Source: Ostreococcus mediterraneus
Taxonomy: Eukaryota; Chlorophyta; Mamiellophyceae; Mamiellales; Bathycoccaceae
Direction of reading: 5' to 3'
Assembly (NCBI GenBank): GCA_012295225.1
Contig: WMKK01000022.1
Span: 186,001 to 250,000 of the forward strand
Length of the DNA stretch: 64,000 bases
Part shown: positions 55,128-64,000 of the stretch, in pieces
Numbering within the stretch: position 1 is the stretch's first letter
How the letters are laid out: every line of letters begins with the position of its first letter
Translations under genes and position numbers: made by a program
Notes under the pieces: generated by a model
What the model was told of the DNA's origin: nothing
What the model saw: the letters and a program-made list of their open reading frames with translations, nothing else
The model's database searches: none

Positions 55128-56018
55128 ATGCGAGCGTTAGTCAAATGCATTCGGAAATTTGGTGTCCTTACGCTCGGAGCGCTCATTATGTACGAAGCGT
55201 TGCGATTACGAGCGCGGCTTACATCAAAACTGTTTAAGTTAGACGTGAACGAGCCTAGCGCGGCGTTGAGAGCGGCAACGATCCACAACGCGACTGGTCG
55301 CGCTCTCCCTAGGCCGGCACCCACGGTGGACAGACACGGCCTTCACGGAGTCTTGCACCATTGTTCTGGTGAAGCATACTCAGGCATTGCCCAGTTATCA
55401 TATGCGAATGCATTAGAGTACACATCCCGGCACAAATATGCACTGCACGACGCAAATTCGACCAGCTTTCCTACGGGTGCTTTTTTCACGCCGAAAGCTT
55501 GGCTCAAACTAGCTTTCATGCTCCACTTATTAGAGAGTCATCAGTACGAATGGTTGCTTTGGACGGATTGTGATGTGTTGATCAAAAATGTTTCTGAGTC
55601 TATCGATGATCTGATTAAATGTCTTCACGTATTACCTCAGCACGACGTCATCGTCGCGAAGGACGCGACAGCGGAATCTCCTTTTAACACTGGTGTGATG
55701 TTAGTGCGCGGAAGAAGTTTGTGGACGCGGGAAACTGTCGCAAGAGCGCTTCTTCTCGCGGAAGACTCGACTATCAGGAATCACATATGGTGGGAACAGC
55801 GAGCTTTAGGAGTACTGTACAACGAGAACAAACATAATGAACAAAGTAAAATGCTGATCGTACAAGAGAGGTGGCGACTGAATGCGTTTGCTTTTTTGAA
55901 CGAGGAACAAGATAGTAGCTTTGCTTGGCATAGGGTAAACTGTCGTGAGAGGAATACGTGTGATGCCGCTTTTCGAAGGAAGTACTCTCAGATCCATTCC
56001 ATCGATGTGTATGACTGA
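55128..56018 (+). CDS. GT34-like glycosyltransferase, second gene
   Basis: 296 residues from ATG MRALVKCIRK; the frame stays open to a GTG at 55086. Anchor FGVLTLGALIMYEAL. Seen: GEAYSGIAQLSYANALEYTS, HKYALHDAN, TPKAWLKLAFMLHLLE, metal-binding WLLWTDCDVLI, then VIVAKDATAESPFNTGVMLV and WWEQRALGVLY. Known: the WxDxD / NTGVxLxR / W-x-EQ order is that of GT34 and related GT-A enzymes. Only distantly similar to the gene at 41.5 kb. Complete, flanked left by an R repeat and right by an M8 element. Likely Golgi-located glycan synthesis. Confidence 0.8.
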   Translation: MRALVKCIRKFGVLTLGALIMYEALRLRARLTSKLFKLDVNEPSAALRAATIHNATGRALPRPAPTVDRHGLHGVLHHCSGEAYSGIAQLSYANALEYTSRHKYALHDANSTSFPTGAFFTPKAWLKLAFMLHLLESHQYEWLLWTDCDVLIKNVSESIDDLIKCLHVLPQHDVIVAKDATAESPFNTGVMLVRGRSLWTRETVARALLLAEDSTIRNHIWWEQRALGVLYNENKHNEQSKMLIVQERWRLNAFAFLNEEQDSSFAWHRVNCRERNTCDAAFRRKYSQIHSIDVYD

Positions 56019-56427
56019 TGTCTTTATACACATGGGCCGTGGGCTGTAAGAGTACCTAAGGGCGCGTACCTAAGGGCGCGTACCCAAGGGCAAGACATAA
56101 GTGTACTCTCGAAGTAAGATACAGGATATGTGTAATGTATGCGTTATTTGAGAACGCGCGCATATTACGAGCGAAATAATAGCGCATTTGCTGGTCAACA
56201 ATTGGAGTGAAAATGACTTCCCGAACGCCTGGACGGTGTAACGATTACGAATCGTGAAAGAATGACGACGATATTTGCATTTACGGCGCGTCCAGACTCG
56301 ACAACGCGTGACTCGCCACTGTGCATTGATTTGCATTCAATGACGCGTAGATGCGCGACGACGCCTCGCAAACCAACGAACTCGGTCGCGTTCGAAAGCT
56401 GAGCTGGGGTTTTAAATCACTGGGCGG
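56019..56427. other. Intergenic, no gene seen
   Basis: 3' flank of the GT34-like gene. A short tandem GGGCGCGTACC(T/C)AAG repeat occurs at about 56058-56090. Nothing else is supported. Confidence 0.5.
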
Positions 56428-56843
56428 CTGTGTTGGCGGTATGCATATGCACAAATGGTATGCATATGCATATGCACGTGCATATGCAGGATGCACGCCC
56501 CCCACACGTGCATACGGCCATAGAAAAACGACTTTTATGTGGGGCATGATTTTTAGAAATACAATGATAGTCTAATAATTACGTAAATACTGGACGACAT
56601 GACTGGTCATTTTAAGGTACGCGACGAGGGGTAACTAGGGTTCAGACATAAGGGTTTACCCGGCGCATGTTTACACGATCGGTGCGCAAAACACTCGTAT
56701 TTGACACCATATGCACGGCATGTAGTACTCAAACGGTATATTACATAAGCTTATTATGTGTTAAGTATGGTATGCACGCGTATGCAGGCCCGGCCTGCAT
56801 ATGCAGGATGCACGCCCCTAGTATGCTGATTCCGCCAACGCAG
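56428..56843. mobile_element. M8 element, copy e (uninterrupted, 416 bp)
   Basis: CTGTGTTGGCGGTATGCATA at the left and GATTCCGCCAACGCAG at the right. This is the reference uninterrupted copy: it carries the full interior found split in copies a and c. Flanking octamers (CTGGGCGG, CGTGTGGT) do not match, so the copy probably sits at a recombination junction. The ends are rich in GCATATGC/CATATGCA palindromes. Confidence 0.8.
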
Positions 56844-56844
56844 C

Positions 56845-57079
56845 GTGTGGTTTCGCCGCTGATTTCAAACACTTTTGAACTCTCTAGTCACTCGGTGAGC
56901 ATTAGTATACATGTCGTAGCGTCAATGATGGTACGCGCGCGACCGAGGCAGAAGCGTCATGACACCGCTACACGCGGCGTCGGTGTTCACGGGCATCGGC
57001 GGCGGCGATCTCGGGTTCTTCGCGCGCGCCGGTTGTGGCGTTCGGGTCCGAATCGAACGCGCTGAGCGAAGGGACAACA
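56845..57079 (+). repeat. Leader module of array D (DNMT motif-I-like)
   Basis: From ATG 56959 the frame reads MTPLHAASVFTGIGGGDLGF, then FARAGCGVRVRIERAER. This is the best preserved of the four leaders and keeps the FxGxGGxDLGF...AG...E pattern of C5-methyltransferase motif I before entering the satellite. Confidence 0.65.
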
Positions 57080-57587
57080 GGTCTCTGTGTGGTTTCAATG
57101 TCGTGTGGTCTTTCTCAAGGCGCGCAATCTCGACGCACACGCGTGCACTGCAATGTTGTTGTGCCCAAATGTGGACCCTAGACAAAGCCGTCGCGCGCGT
57201 CCCCGCCGGTCTCTGTGTGGTTTCAATGTCGTGTGGTCTTTCTCAAGGCGCGCAATCTCGACGTGCACGCGTGCATGACAGTCCGTATGCGTGATTCCAC
57301 CGCATGGTGACGCGCGCGCACGCGCGGGTGCCGCGCATGTGCGAGTTGTTGTGTCGGAATGTGGACCCTAGACGAAGCCGTCGCGCGCGTCCCCGCCGGT
57401 CTCTGTGTGGTTTCAATGTCGTGTGGTCTTTCTCAAGGCGCGCAATCTCGACGCACACGCGTGCACTGCAATGTGTATACGTGATTCCACTGCGTGGTGA
57501 CCCGCGCGCACGCGCGGGTGCCGCGCATGTGCGAGTTGTTGTGCCCAAATGTGGACCCTAGACGAAGCCGTCGCGTCGTCGCCGTTG
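57080..57587 (+). repeat. 190-bp satellite array D, 3 units (first one shortened)
   Basis: Unit starts at 57080, 57208 and 57398; the first unit lacks 62 bp between TGCACTGCAATG and TTGTTGTGCCC. Units 2-3 equal units 2-3 of array C closely. Confidence 0.9.
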
Positions 57588-57711
57588 TCGTCGTCAGCAG
57601 CCACTCGTCGCGTCATCGTCATTTGCGGCTTTTAGCGACCCAGGAGCGCGCACAATGCACGGAATTACATGTAAACTACGTACTACCAGTCTTCGCACGT
57701 CTCCTCGCGTT

Positions 57712-58239
57712 TCAGTCTTTTGCCTTGTGTTGCCTTCGTCGTCGTTCCTCGTATAGCTTGTGCTTCGTCAAGCACGTCGTGCACGTCTTTCTATTTTCTA
57801 AAAAGTACGTCATCGCATCAAGATTATGCTTACAACTCGAGCAGAACTTTTTCTCCCTGATTGACGTTCTATTCGTCACTCGCGTGCTACTTGGAAACTC
57901 TACTACCGCTCGGTTTTCGTCTCCTTCTTCGCACCGCGCGCGCTTGGCGTGGTTGTACGCGCTACTACCCTCGTGGTTTTCGAAGGAGTTATTTGTGACA
58001 TCTCGCGTGCCGAGATCTTCGATACCATCCGCAGCGACCGTATGCGTCTTATCGTTGCATAACAGAGCGGCGATCGCCGTCGTCGTCGTCGTCGTCGTCG
58101 CGGGCGTTTGCCGCATGCGCCTCGCTTTCCACCCCAACGCCTCGTCTAGTTCCCCCCGTTTGCACGTCTTCCGTGGACATACACGCGCGAAACCCAACGA
58201 CGACGATGATAGAACCTTGAGTTGGCGTAGATACCTCAC
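57712..58239 (-). CDS. CxxC zinc-finger protein, family member 6
   Basis: About 175 residues from a GTG (RYLRQLKVLSSSSLGFARVC); first shared ATG in RRMRQTP. Same Zn module as members 1, 3 and 5 with the KAKD end. Its longer N-terminal frame shows that the coding text continues upstream of the usual start, so the true first exon may lie further 5'. The Thr run is the longest of the family. TATATATG near 58280 upstream. Confidence 0.65.
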   Translation of the reverse strand: MRYLRQLKVLSSSSLGFARVCPRKTCKRGELDEALGWKARRMRQTPATTTTTTTAIAALLCNDKTHTVAADGIEDLGTRDVTNNSFENHEGSSAYNHAKRARCEEGDENRAVVEFPSSTRVTNRTSIREKKFCSSCKHNLDAMTYFLENRKTCTTCLTKHKLYEERRRRQHKAKD

Positions 58240-58765
58240 TGCTCGTTACCTAACACACTCACACACGCGCCCCGTGCGTATATATATGTACTCAACACTC
58301 GCGAGCGTCACGACTGTGTCCAAAGTCGAGCGCGTGGTGGTGCGCGCGTCGTCCCGACCGCTCCCGCACGCGTCGCGAAGCACACAACGCACACACGCCT
58401 AGCGCGGTGCACAACGCCTTAACGCGGGTACTCGCCGCGCACGCACGCGCTCGTCTACCAACGCGCACACGCGTGAGACACTGAAAACAGACACGACGAC
58501 GCACGACGCCCGACCCAGCCGCCACGCTGGAGCACCGAGCGATTGAGCTTAGTAGCCTATATAGTACAGCCTAGTAGTACGCTATATATAGTACAGCCTA
58601 CGTAGTTTGATGATTTCATTGCACCGCGTTCGGTAAAATGAAGCGCTAAACGGAAATATATCGTAATCCCACGTTGGCCCAGAAGGGCTCCTTCAGCTTT
58701 ACGGCGCCTCAAAAGAAGCCCATAAATCCCCCGTCCTATCTTTAGAACAACTCGTTCACGGGTCG
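58240..58765. other. 5' region of zinc-finger member 6 and short TA-rich tandem
   Basis: TATATATGTACTCAACACTC promoter-like text, the CACGCACGCGC tract, then from about 58555 to 58600 a tandem TATATAGTACAGCCTA (twice, with AGTAGTACGC between). 58600-58765 is the 5' flank of the methyltransferase gene. No gene seen. Confidence 0.45.
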
Positions 58766-59761
58766 ATGCATGCGATGCGAACGAAAACCGCGACTCATGT
58801 CTTCGCGCTACTCGCCGTGGGAATTGTAACGACAATGTGCTTTGATATGTTGAAACAAGGGCAACAATTGATTGCTGCGCCGTTCGAATCAGATTCGTCA
58901 CTTGAAGGACAACTACATTGTAGGGCGCAGAGAGTGATGGAAATGAATGCACTGAGAAAGGTTAGAGAAAGAGCGAACTGGTTCGAGGCGGCGATCTCGC
59001 ACGAAAGAGGGTATTTCCGAACGGCGAAATTGGACAGTTACACCGCCGGATTCTTGTTTGCACCATACTACACTTGTCCGTACACACTGGAGAAATCTCC
59101 ATCCGTGCGAGAACACTTCGACGGAGGTAAATGGATGTGTGGGCTACAGGAGCTACGAGATGGAGCAAATGTTTCGTGCAAAATCTTTTCTTTTGGATCA
59201 AACTACGAAACATCGTTTGAAGATGGCATCAACATAAAGCGGTGCGATATACATATTTTTGATCCGACGATGGCTTCGGTGAAAGCTGGGCACTCGCGCT
59301 CAAAGCTTGACGAGTTTATATCTAATTTGCCAACTAATTATCATTTTCACGAGCTTGGTATAGGCTCGCCAGGTCAGGGGCATGTACACCTGGATGGAGA
59401 AAAATTTAACGCCATCTCTCTTGTAGATGCGTTGAAAGAGTATGGTGGCTCGGATGGTGTCGACTTTCTCAAGTTTGACGTGGAAGGATTTGAATTCGAT
59501 GTACTCGAGCATGCAGAATGGGAAGGAATCAGCGTAGGTGTGCTCTTGTTTGAAATGCATGGACATTTGATCGAGCGCGTTCGATCTGTACCATATACGC
59601 TCATGAAATTTCATGAGCACCTCAGTCGTTTAGAACAAGCTGGTTTCCGTATTTACTCGATGGAACCAGTTTGTAGTGGTTGTCGAGCACAGTTTGAGGT
59701 GGCTGCCGTTCACAAAGACTGGCACCCCATCCACAAATTTGCGAATCCATGTCGCCAATAG
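58766..59761 (+). CDS. FkbM/METTL24-type methyltransferase, type II membrane
   Basis: 331 residues from ATG. Anchor THVFALLAVGIVTTMCFDML near residues 10-30. Seen: CKIFSFGSNYETSFEDGI (AdoMet-binding loop in the FkbM/Methyltransf_24 style), CDIHIFDPT (acidic residue ending strand 2), and GVDFLKFDVEGFEFDVLEHA, the KxDVEGxE hallmark, followed by VLLFEMHG. Known: FkbM-type enzymes O-methylate sugars or small molecules; anchored relatives occur in many protists. Cys-rich C terminus (EPVCSGCRAQFE). Likely methylates glycans in the secretory path. Complete. Confidence 0.8.
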   Translation: MHAMRTKTATHVFALLAVGIVTTMCFDMLKQGQQLIAAPFESDSSLEGQLHCRAQRVMEMNALRKVRERANWFEAAISHERGYFRTAKLDSYTAGFLFAPYYTCPYTLEKSPSVREHFDGGKWMCGLQELRDGANVSCKIFSFGSNYETSFEDGINIKRCDIHIFDPTMASVKAGHSRSKLDEFISNLPTNYHFHELGIGSPGQGHVHLDGEKFNAISLVDALKEYGGSDGVDFLKFDVEGFEFDVLEHAEWEGISVGVLLFEMHGHLIERVRSVPYTLMKFHEHLSRLEQAGFRIYSMEPVCSGCRAQFEVAAVHKDWHPIHKFANPCRQ

Positions 59762-59853
59762 AACGAGATATTGGATGAAGTGAAGAGTTAAGAGCGATCA
59801 TGTTGTACAACTTACGCAGCACTTGTAGTTAATAAATTATTATCCATACAGTA

Positions 59854-60950
59854 TTAGTACACGGTGGTATTTTCGCACGCTTTCTTCTTCTGAATGGTTG
59901 GCTTTGTTTCGTATTCGAAGAGATTACCGTACTCTTTCATGACCTCCATCACAACATCGGATCGATCTATAATTTTGACTCTCTTCCCTTTTAGAGCCAG
60001 CTCGCGCGCAATCTCAAGCTTAGGCGAATGATCAATCATCGCTACTGCGCAGTTTGGCTTGTAAGTTACATCTTCAAACTCAATCGCCCCCTTTGGATCG
60101 ACCATAAGCTTCTCGAAATCCTCCACCATTAATTTGTTATGAAACATATTGTATTCGTCTGTTGCGATTGGGATCAAAGGTTGCACTCCAATCTGCAGCG
60201 CATAAAGCGCTAAAGCTTTGTTGTCACGTGGATAACAGGGGCCACCGAATCCGTATCCAGGTGTCATGCAAATCGAACCCACTGATCGGTCCATTTTCAA
60301 CGCGTTGCAGATTTCATGTTTGTCTACGCCTACACTCCTATCAGCGATGTCTCCAATCATGTTAGCAAAGGAGATTTTTGTCGTTCGAAAACAATTAGAA
60401 GCGAGTTTACAAATTTCTGCGCTCGTGGGAGACATAACACATATATTCACATCACTCGAGTTTTCACCAGCGATTCGTTTGTAAATGTCGCTGAGTGTGC
60501 GTGCGACGACATCATTTGCCGCTCCAATGAGAACCATACCAAACCACCCGCCTGTGCTGTAGCCAGTGATAACATCTCCTTGAGCCACGAATGCGGGGTT
60601 ATAGCTCAGCGAGCAGCTCGCACAATCAGCCAAGAGCTGTGAACCTATGTTTTGAATGTACCCAGGAAACACAGTCGAGTTGATCACTATTTCAACGTTT
60701 TGTAATTTGAACGAGTTTAACGTCACGAACAAACTACTCAATCCGCCATGGTCGTAATAGTACTTGCCTCCGTCGGTTGGCGTGGCGATGATGATGAAAA
60801 TGAGAGGTGAGGACTTCGCCGCGCGCTCCAAGTCGGTAGTCGCCTCCAAATCACGTGCAAGCCTATTCTCTCCAGGGTCAGGGCGAAGCACAAGCCAAGG
60901 CGACCGAGACCGATCACGCAACAGTCAAACTCGGTATTAGGGGAAATCAT
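59854..60950 (-). pseudogene. UDP-sugar 6-dehydrogenase with damaged Rossmann domain
   Basis: The main frame (60921-59854, 355 residues) holds IFIIIATPTDGG, INSTVFPGY, SYNPAFVAQG, the catalytic-Cys loop GYGFGGPCYPRDNKAL and a C-terminal NAD/UDP domain (HSPKLEIARELALKGKRVKI). The NAD-binding start FDCCVIGLGRLGLCFALTLE lies in another frame (from 60950). Between the two frames about 45-50 residues expected in the family (from the GVD acidic strand end to the EPGL helix) are missing, so an internal deletion with a frame change removed part of the cofactor site. Known: UGDH makes UDP-glucuronate and relatives. This copy probably cannot bind NAD normally; a sequence or splicing artefact remains possible. 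Confidence 0.75.
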
Positions 60951-61597
60951 TCTCTCCCGCAGGAGGCAGTCACTTGAAATTCGCGTAGACTTTCAGATAT
61001 GATGGTGCACGTGTGTGAGCGACACGAACTACGCGATCGATGCGACTCTCATGCACAAGCGCGCTGGAGTGTGAAAGACTCCCCACGTAATTTCAACTAC
61101 TTTCACAGTGAAAGACACATATTCATATTCATTTATCTGGGCAAAAACATACAGGTTTTTGCCTTCTTTTCAAACTTCTTGAAGTAGTTCCCATCCCTAT
61201 TTTCGAGTCGAAAATTTCAACCTCCTGGGAGGTTGAAATTTTGGAGTGGGACCACTCCTCTGGGGCTTGTCGGACTGGCGCATATACTGTTTACGCATAC
61301 ACACCACCCCATCAACTACGAAACACCCCCTATACCAAGATCCATCCTGAAAATCCTCCGTGCGCACACGGCCGAAAACAAGGGTGCGCGTGCGCACGTG
61401 TACGTCAGTGCGTGTAACTTGCACGTGTAAGTATGAATTTCGCCCATCCCTAGACCTCAAGTATTCGTGCAGAAGAGCAAGGAACGCACGCTGGCAACAC
61501 ACACTACCTCTCTGCTTTTTTGCGGCAAGCGAACACTTCACACGTAGTTGAACTACTCGAAACGACGTGAACACATCACGCCGTTCATTTTAGACGA
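60951..61597. other. Intergenic between divergent genes; R scrap and hairpins
   Basis: 61138-61182 is a 45-bp near-identical scrap of R2 (21237-21281: GGGCAAAAACATACAGGTTT and TTGCCTTCTTTTCAAACTTC). Two perfect hairpins follow (61211-61258). No gene seen; promoters of the flanking divergent genes presumably lie here. Confidence 0.55.
61211..61258. repeat. Two adjacent perfect hairpins
   Basis: AAAATTTCAACCTCC and its exact complement around TG (61211-61242), immediately followed by GGAGTGG-GA-CCACTCC (61243-61258). Could be transcript-end stems or the remains of a small foldback element. Confidence 0.8.
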
Positions 61598-62542
61598 ATG
61601 AGCCGACGCGTATGTGCGACTCGCGCGAGCTGGTGTGCCGCGAGCGTAACTCTTTTTGTTTTGGTGTCGTGGACAACAACAGCCTTCTTGGTCACGAAAA
61701 ACTTGCCGTGGTCTATCTTCCTAGTCGATACGCCTCTAGGTGTCAAACTTTTGGAACGACTGTACACGGCGCCTCTGGTGAATTTTCGGCACACGGTAGA
61801 CATCGTGCTTTCAGTGTATGATGAACCACCACAAGTGTTGCTCTCACATCTTGAGACGTGCTGCCCCAAAGACACGTGTAGAGTATTCGTCTACACGTCC
61901 TTCGCCGAAAGCGCGAGGCGTTCGCACTCGCACGAGCGCCAGCAGCGCGGTGCGTATACTAAAGATGAATGGAGTGCAGTTGTCACAAATTTCACGAAAG
62001 ACGTGGACGTTGTGAACAACGAGTGGACTGGGGCAGAGGCGACGGGGTACATGAAACATATCGTCGAGCGCTACCAGGATCTCGCAGAAGTGCTAGTTTT
62101 CGCCCACGGACACGTGAAATCTCGACACAGTCGTGAACTTTGCACGGCGATACAAAGAGGTCTCGGTCGGCTTAGAGATGACGTAGATTTGCCAATATTC
62201 GTTAACATTAACAACTGGCATCAGCGCAGGTGCGTTTCACGCACGCGGGTTCGAGGCCAATACGCCACGAAAGAATTGCGAGATGCGTTGTACGCTGCAT
62301 GGCACACGCTCGTTAGCGGTGATTCTGTAGCCGAACCAGCGAGGTTTACGTGGGAATGTTGTGCGCAATTTGTGACGACGCGCGTGAGCATCCGCCGACG
62401 CTCACACAAAGCGTGGTCACATATGTTCGATGTCATGTCACAAGGCACGTATGGTGATGGCCTAGTTGCTGGATTTCTTTGGGAATACTTATGGCCCACG
62501 CTAATCGATGAGTACGGCAACGTTGGCAAAGCAACATGTTGA
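61598..62542 (+). CDS. DUF3431-like type II membrane protein
   Basis: 314 residues from ATG. Anchor CAASVTLFVLVSWTTTAFLV. Seen: HTVDIVLSVYDEPPQVLLSH, CRVFVYTSF, TGYMKHIVERYQDLAEVLVF, HGHVKSRHS and WECCAQFVTTRVSIRRR. Known: the VD-VVS-Y-E...YL-HI---YD-LA--TVF-QG pattern and the later CAQF-V--R-I are typical of DUF3431 (PF11913) proteins, which are found in fungi and algae and are often encoded near glycosyltransferases; function unproven. Complete. Its surroundings (UDP-sugar dehydrogenase, methyltransferase) support a surface-glycan role by context only. Confidence 0.7.
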   Translation: MSRRVCATRASWCAASVTLFVLVSWTTTAFLVTKNLPWSIFLVDTPLGVKLLERLYTAPLVNFRHTVDIVLSVYDEPPQVLLSHLETCCPKDTCRVFVYTSFAESARRSHSHERQQRGAYTKDEWSAVVTNFTKDVDVVNNEWTGAEATGYMKHIVERYQDLAEVLVFAHGHVKSRHSRELCTAIQRGLGRLRDDVDLPIFVNINNWHQRRCVSRTRVRGQYATKELRDALYAAWHTLVSGDSVAEPARFTWECCAQFVTTRVSIRRRSHKAWSHMFDVMSQGTYGDGLVAGFLWEYLWPTLIDEYGNVGKATC

Positions 62543-62734
62543 GAGACGTGCGCGAAAGACGTATGATCCTTTATTAATTAGTTTCCCGATGAATAATAAT
62601 ACGATGCGTGCTTGGAAGACGACGAATAGTGCATCACTCTCGTCCTTTTGTGACACACACGATGCGTATTGGGGCGACAATTGTACTCGTCACCCAATAC
62701 ACACGCGCCATGCTGCTTGTTACGCCGTTGTGAT

Positions 62735-63583
62735 ATGGGTGATCACGCCCTGTTGGCCCAAATTTTTGATATTCAACTGTTTCCAACACGCATTGATGAG
62801 TTCATGTGATGATATACTCATGGTACTGGCTATTGGCATCATCGCTGTGTTTGTGACCCTGACAATTATGTCCTCAAAATTGTTGCAGTAAATCGCGTTG
62901 TGCTTCTTCGTCTGTTCAGCGAACGCATGAGTTGTCTCAAAAAGTGTTCTTTGTGACATCGTTTGGATTTGAATCAAGAAAGATCTCAGTTAACTTGTTG
63001 GTGTTGGATTTCCCAACGTATGCTAATTCAATCCAATCCTTGGTTTGCGCACACTGTCTTTTGGGACAGGATACAACACATGTAATATCTCAAATGGATA
63101 CCGGTACTTGTGAGAAAGATAGATTATTCTCTCCCCCTGTTCTTTCTGCGACTATCGCGTAAGCAACATGTTTCGCAGTCTGCTACCGGTACATGACTTG
63201 TATAGTCTTTATATAGCTGAATGTCTGTAATCCATCTATTTGTGATGGGAGTTTGAATTTGCTTTGCACAGATGTGACCAAAAGAAACAGCATCGTTTTA
63301 TGTTTTTCAGAAGTCGATTCAGCTGTTTGATGCACCCTGTTACAGCTGCAATATTTCAAACAAGAATGTTCTTTTGATTCATCATGATTATCATTGTGGA
63401 GATGCACCCTGATTAGTTCATCTTTTAATTTTGCTTGAACAGTTCTCAATTTAGTACCTTCTTCAGCGTCTTTGATAGTTGAAGTATAATTGTTGTCTTG
63501 CATGTTGCATGAGCACCCTTTGCAATTTTGGAAAATGTGTAATAACAAGACAGTGTGTTTTCTCTGTTGTTTTATGTTATTAT
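62735..63583 (-). repeat. R-family repeat (R5)
   Basis: Starts CTGTTGGCCCAAATTTTTGA. Minus-strand frames 63548-63183 (QNCKGCSCNMQDN, IKDAEEG, KLRTVQAKLKDEL, HNDNHDESKEHSCLKY) and 62977-62720 (TMSQRT, KKHNAIYCNNFEDIIVRV) repeat the family protein. It ends at TGTTATTAT, exactly where the next gene's ATG lies. Confidence 0.65.
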
Positions 63584-64000
63584 GGGAACGTTGATACCGC
63601 TTGCGCTATCGGCGCTCGCATTACCTGGTGCGATTACGAAGGCTTCAATTCAAGTGAAAGAGCTTTTCCCCTCTTCTGCGTGGATCGGATGGTTGATACG
63701 GTTGATGCCAATCTTCTATCTGCCTTGGGCAGCGGCGATCTTTTGCAGCCTGAGTCAGATTTTCTCCGGTCCCTTTGTCACGTGCGCCGTCGTGTGTTTT
63801 CTATTCATGAAAGTGATCGATGTCACCTACAATCCAAAAGCGCATACGGCGTCTTACGGTTCGTATCAAGATTACAGAACTGCGCGACGTCCGAACCTGC
63901 GCACATTCGTGATGCTCAAAATGCTCTTGGTGGCGAGTGTAGTGTCCGTCATCGTGGCGCTATCCACGGATAAGTATCTGAAGAGAATCGGAATAAAATC
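63582..64000 (+). CDS. Multi-pass membrane protein, unknown, runs off the window
   Basis: Open frame of 139 codons from ATG 63582 with no stop before the end. Seen: hydrophobic LIPLALSALALPGAI, AWIGWLIRLMPIFYLPWAAA-IFCSLSQIF, FVTCAVVCFLFMKVI and TFVMLKMLLVASVVSVIVAL, separated by short polar loops (YNPKAHTASYGSYQDYRTAR). Three to four membrane spans. I do not recognise the family. Because the R5 repeat ends at the ATG, the original 5' end may have been cut away and this Met may be internal. Confidence 0.65.
   Translation, partial: MGTLIPLALSALALPGAITKASIQVKELFPSSAWIGWLIRLMPIFYLPWAAAIFCSLSQIFSGPFVTCAVVCFLFMKVIDVTYNPKAHTASYGSYQDYRTARRPNLRTFVMLKMLLVASVVSVIVALSTDKYLKRIGIK

Overview
The window looks like nuclear DNA of a very small green alga (Mamiellophyceae, Ostreococcus-like). 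The evidence is short (56-132 nt) GT-AG introns, CpG-rich compact DNA, a plant-type GARP factor, green-algal hydroxyproline-style Pro/Ser linkers, and a cargo of glycosyltransferases and sugar-modifying genes among many repeats. That mixture recalls the 'small outlier chromosome' of Ostreococcus and its relatives. The species and chromosome are inferred; nothing here proves them.

Layout. (1) 1-22.8 kb holds two diverged tandem copies of a large module: a secreted BspA/DUF285 surface-protein gene (minus strand), its upstream region, a 'leader' resembling motif I of a C5 DNA methyltransferase, a 190-bp satellite array, a small CxxC zinc-finger gene (minus strand) and an AT-rich degenerate coding repeat (family R). 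In the first copy the array and zinc-finger gene are missing, and R is split by a pogo-like DNA transposon that itself carries an ISL2EU-like insertion. (2) 22.8-26.1 kb is a second, apparently intact pogo-like transposon with TA target duplications. (3) 26.1-31.5 kb is the largest leader/array/zinc-finger/R module, with 20 satellite units. (4) 31.6-34.4 kb has two ordinary plus-strand genes: a two-pore K+ channel with EF hands between its pores, and a GARP transcription factor. (5) 34.7-41.3 kb is nested mobile DNA, including a 417-bp element with perfect 8-bp target duplications into which two TA-type elements have inserted. (6) 41.5-46.5 kb is a glycosyltransferase block (GT34-like, two GT-A-like pseudogenes in inverted order, GT23 fucosyltransferase-like), flanked by inverted copies of a roughly 90-bp sequence. 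(7) 47.1-52.3 kb is a truncated duplicate of the channel gene fused to an XPG/SWIM protein gene that converges on a THAP-like/DDE_Tnp_4 transposase. (8) 52.3-58.5 kb has two further array/zinc-finger modules around a GT34-like gene. (9) 58.7-64 kb has an FkbM-type methyltransferase, a UDP-sugar dehydrogenase with a damaged Rossmann fold, a DUF3431-type membrane protein, an R copy and a multi-pass membrane protein running off the end.

Working together (inference): BspA proteins, GT34/GT23 enzymes, FkbM methyltransferase, UDP-sugar dehydrogenase and the DUF3431 protein are all secreted or type II membrane proteins that could build or modify a glycan-rich cell surface. Their setting of recent duplications, frameshifted copies and nested transposons points to rapid turnover of surface genes.
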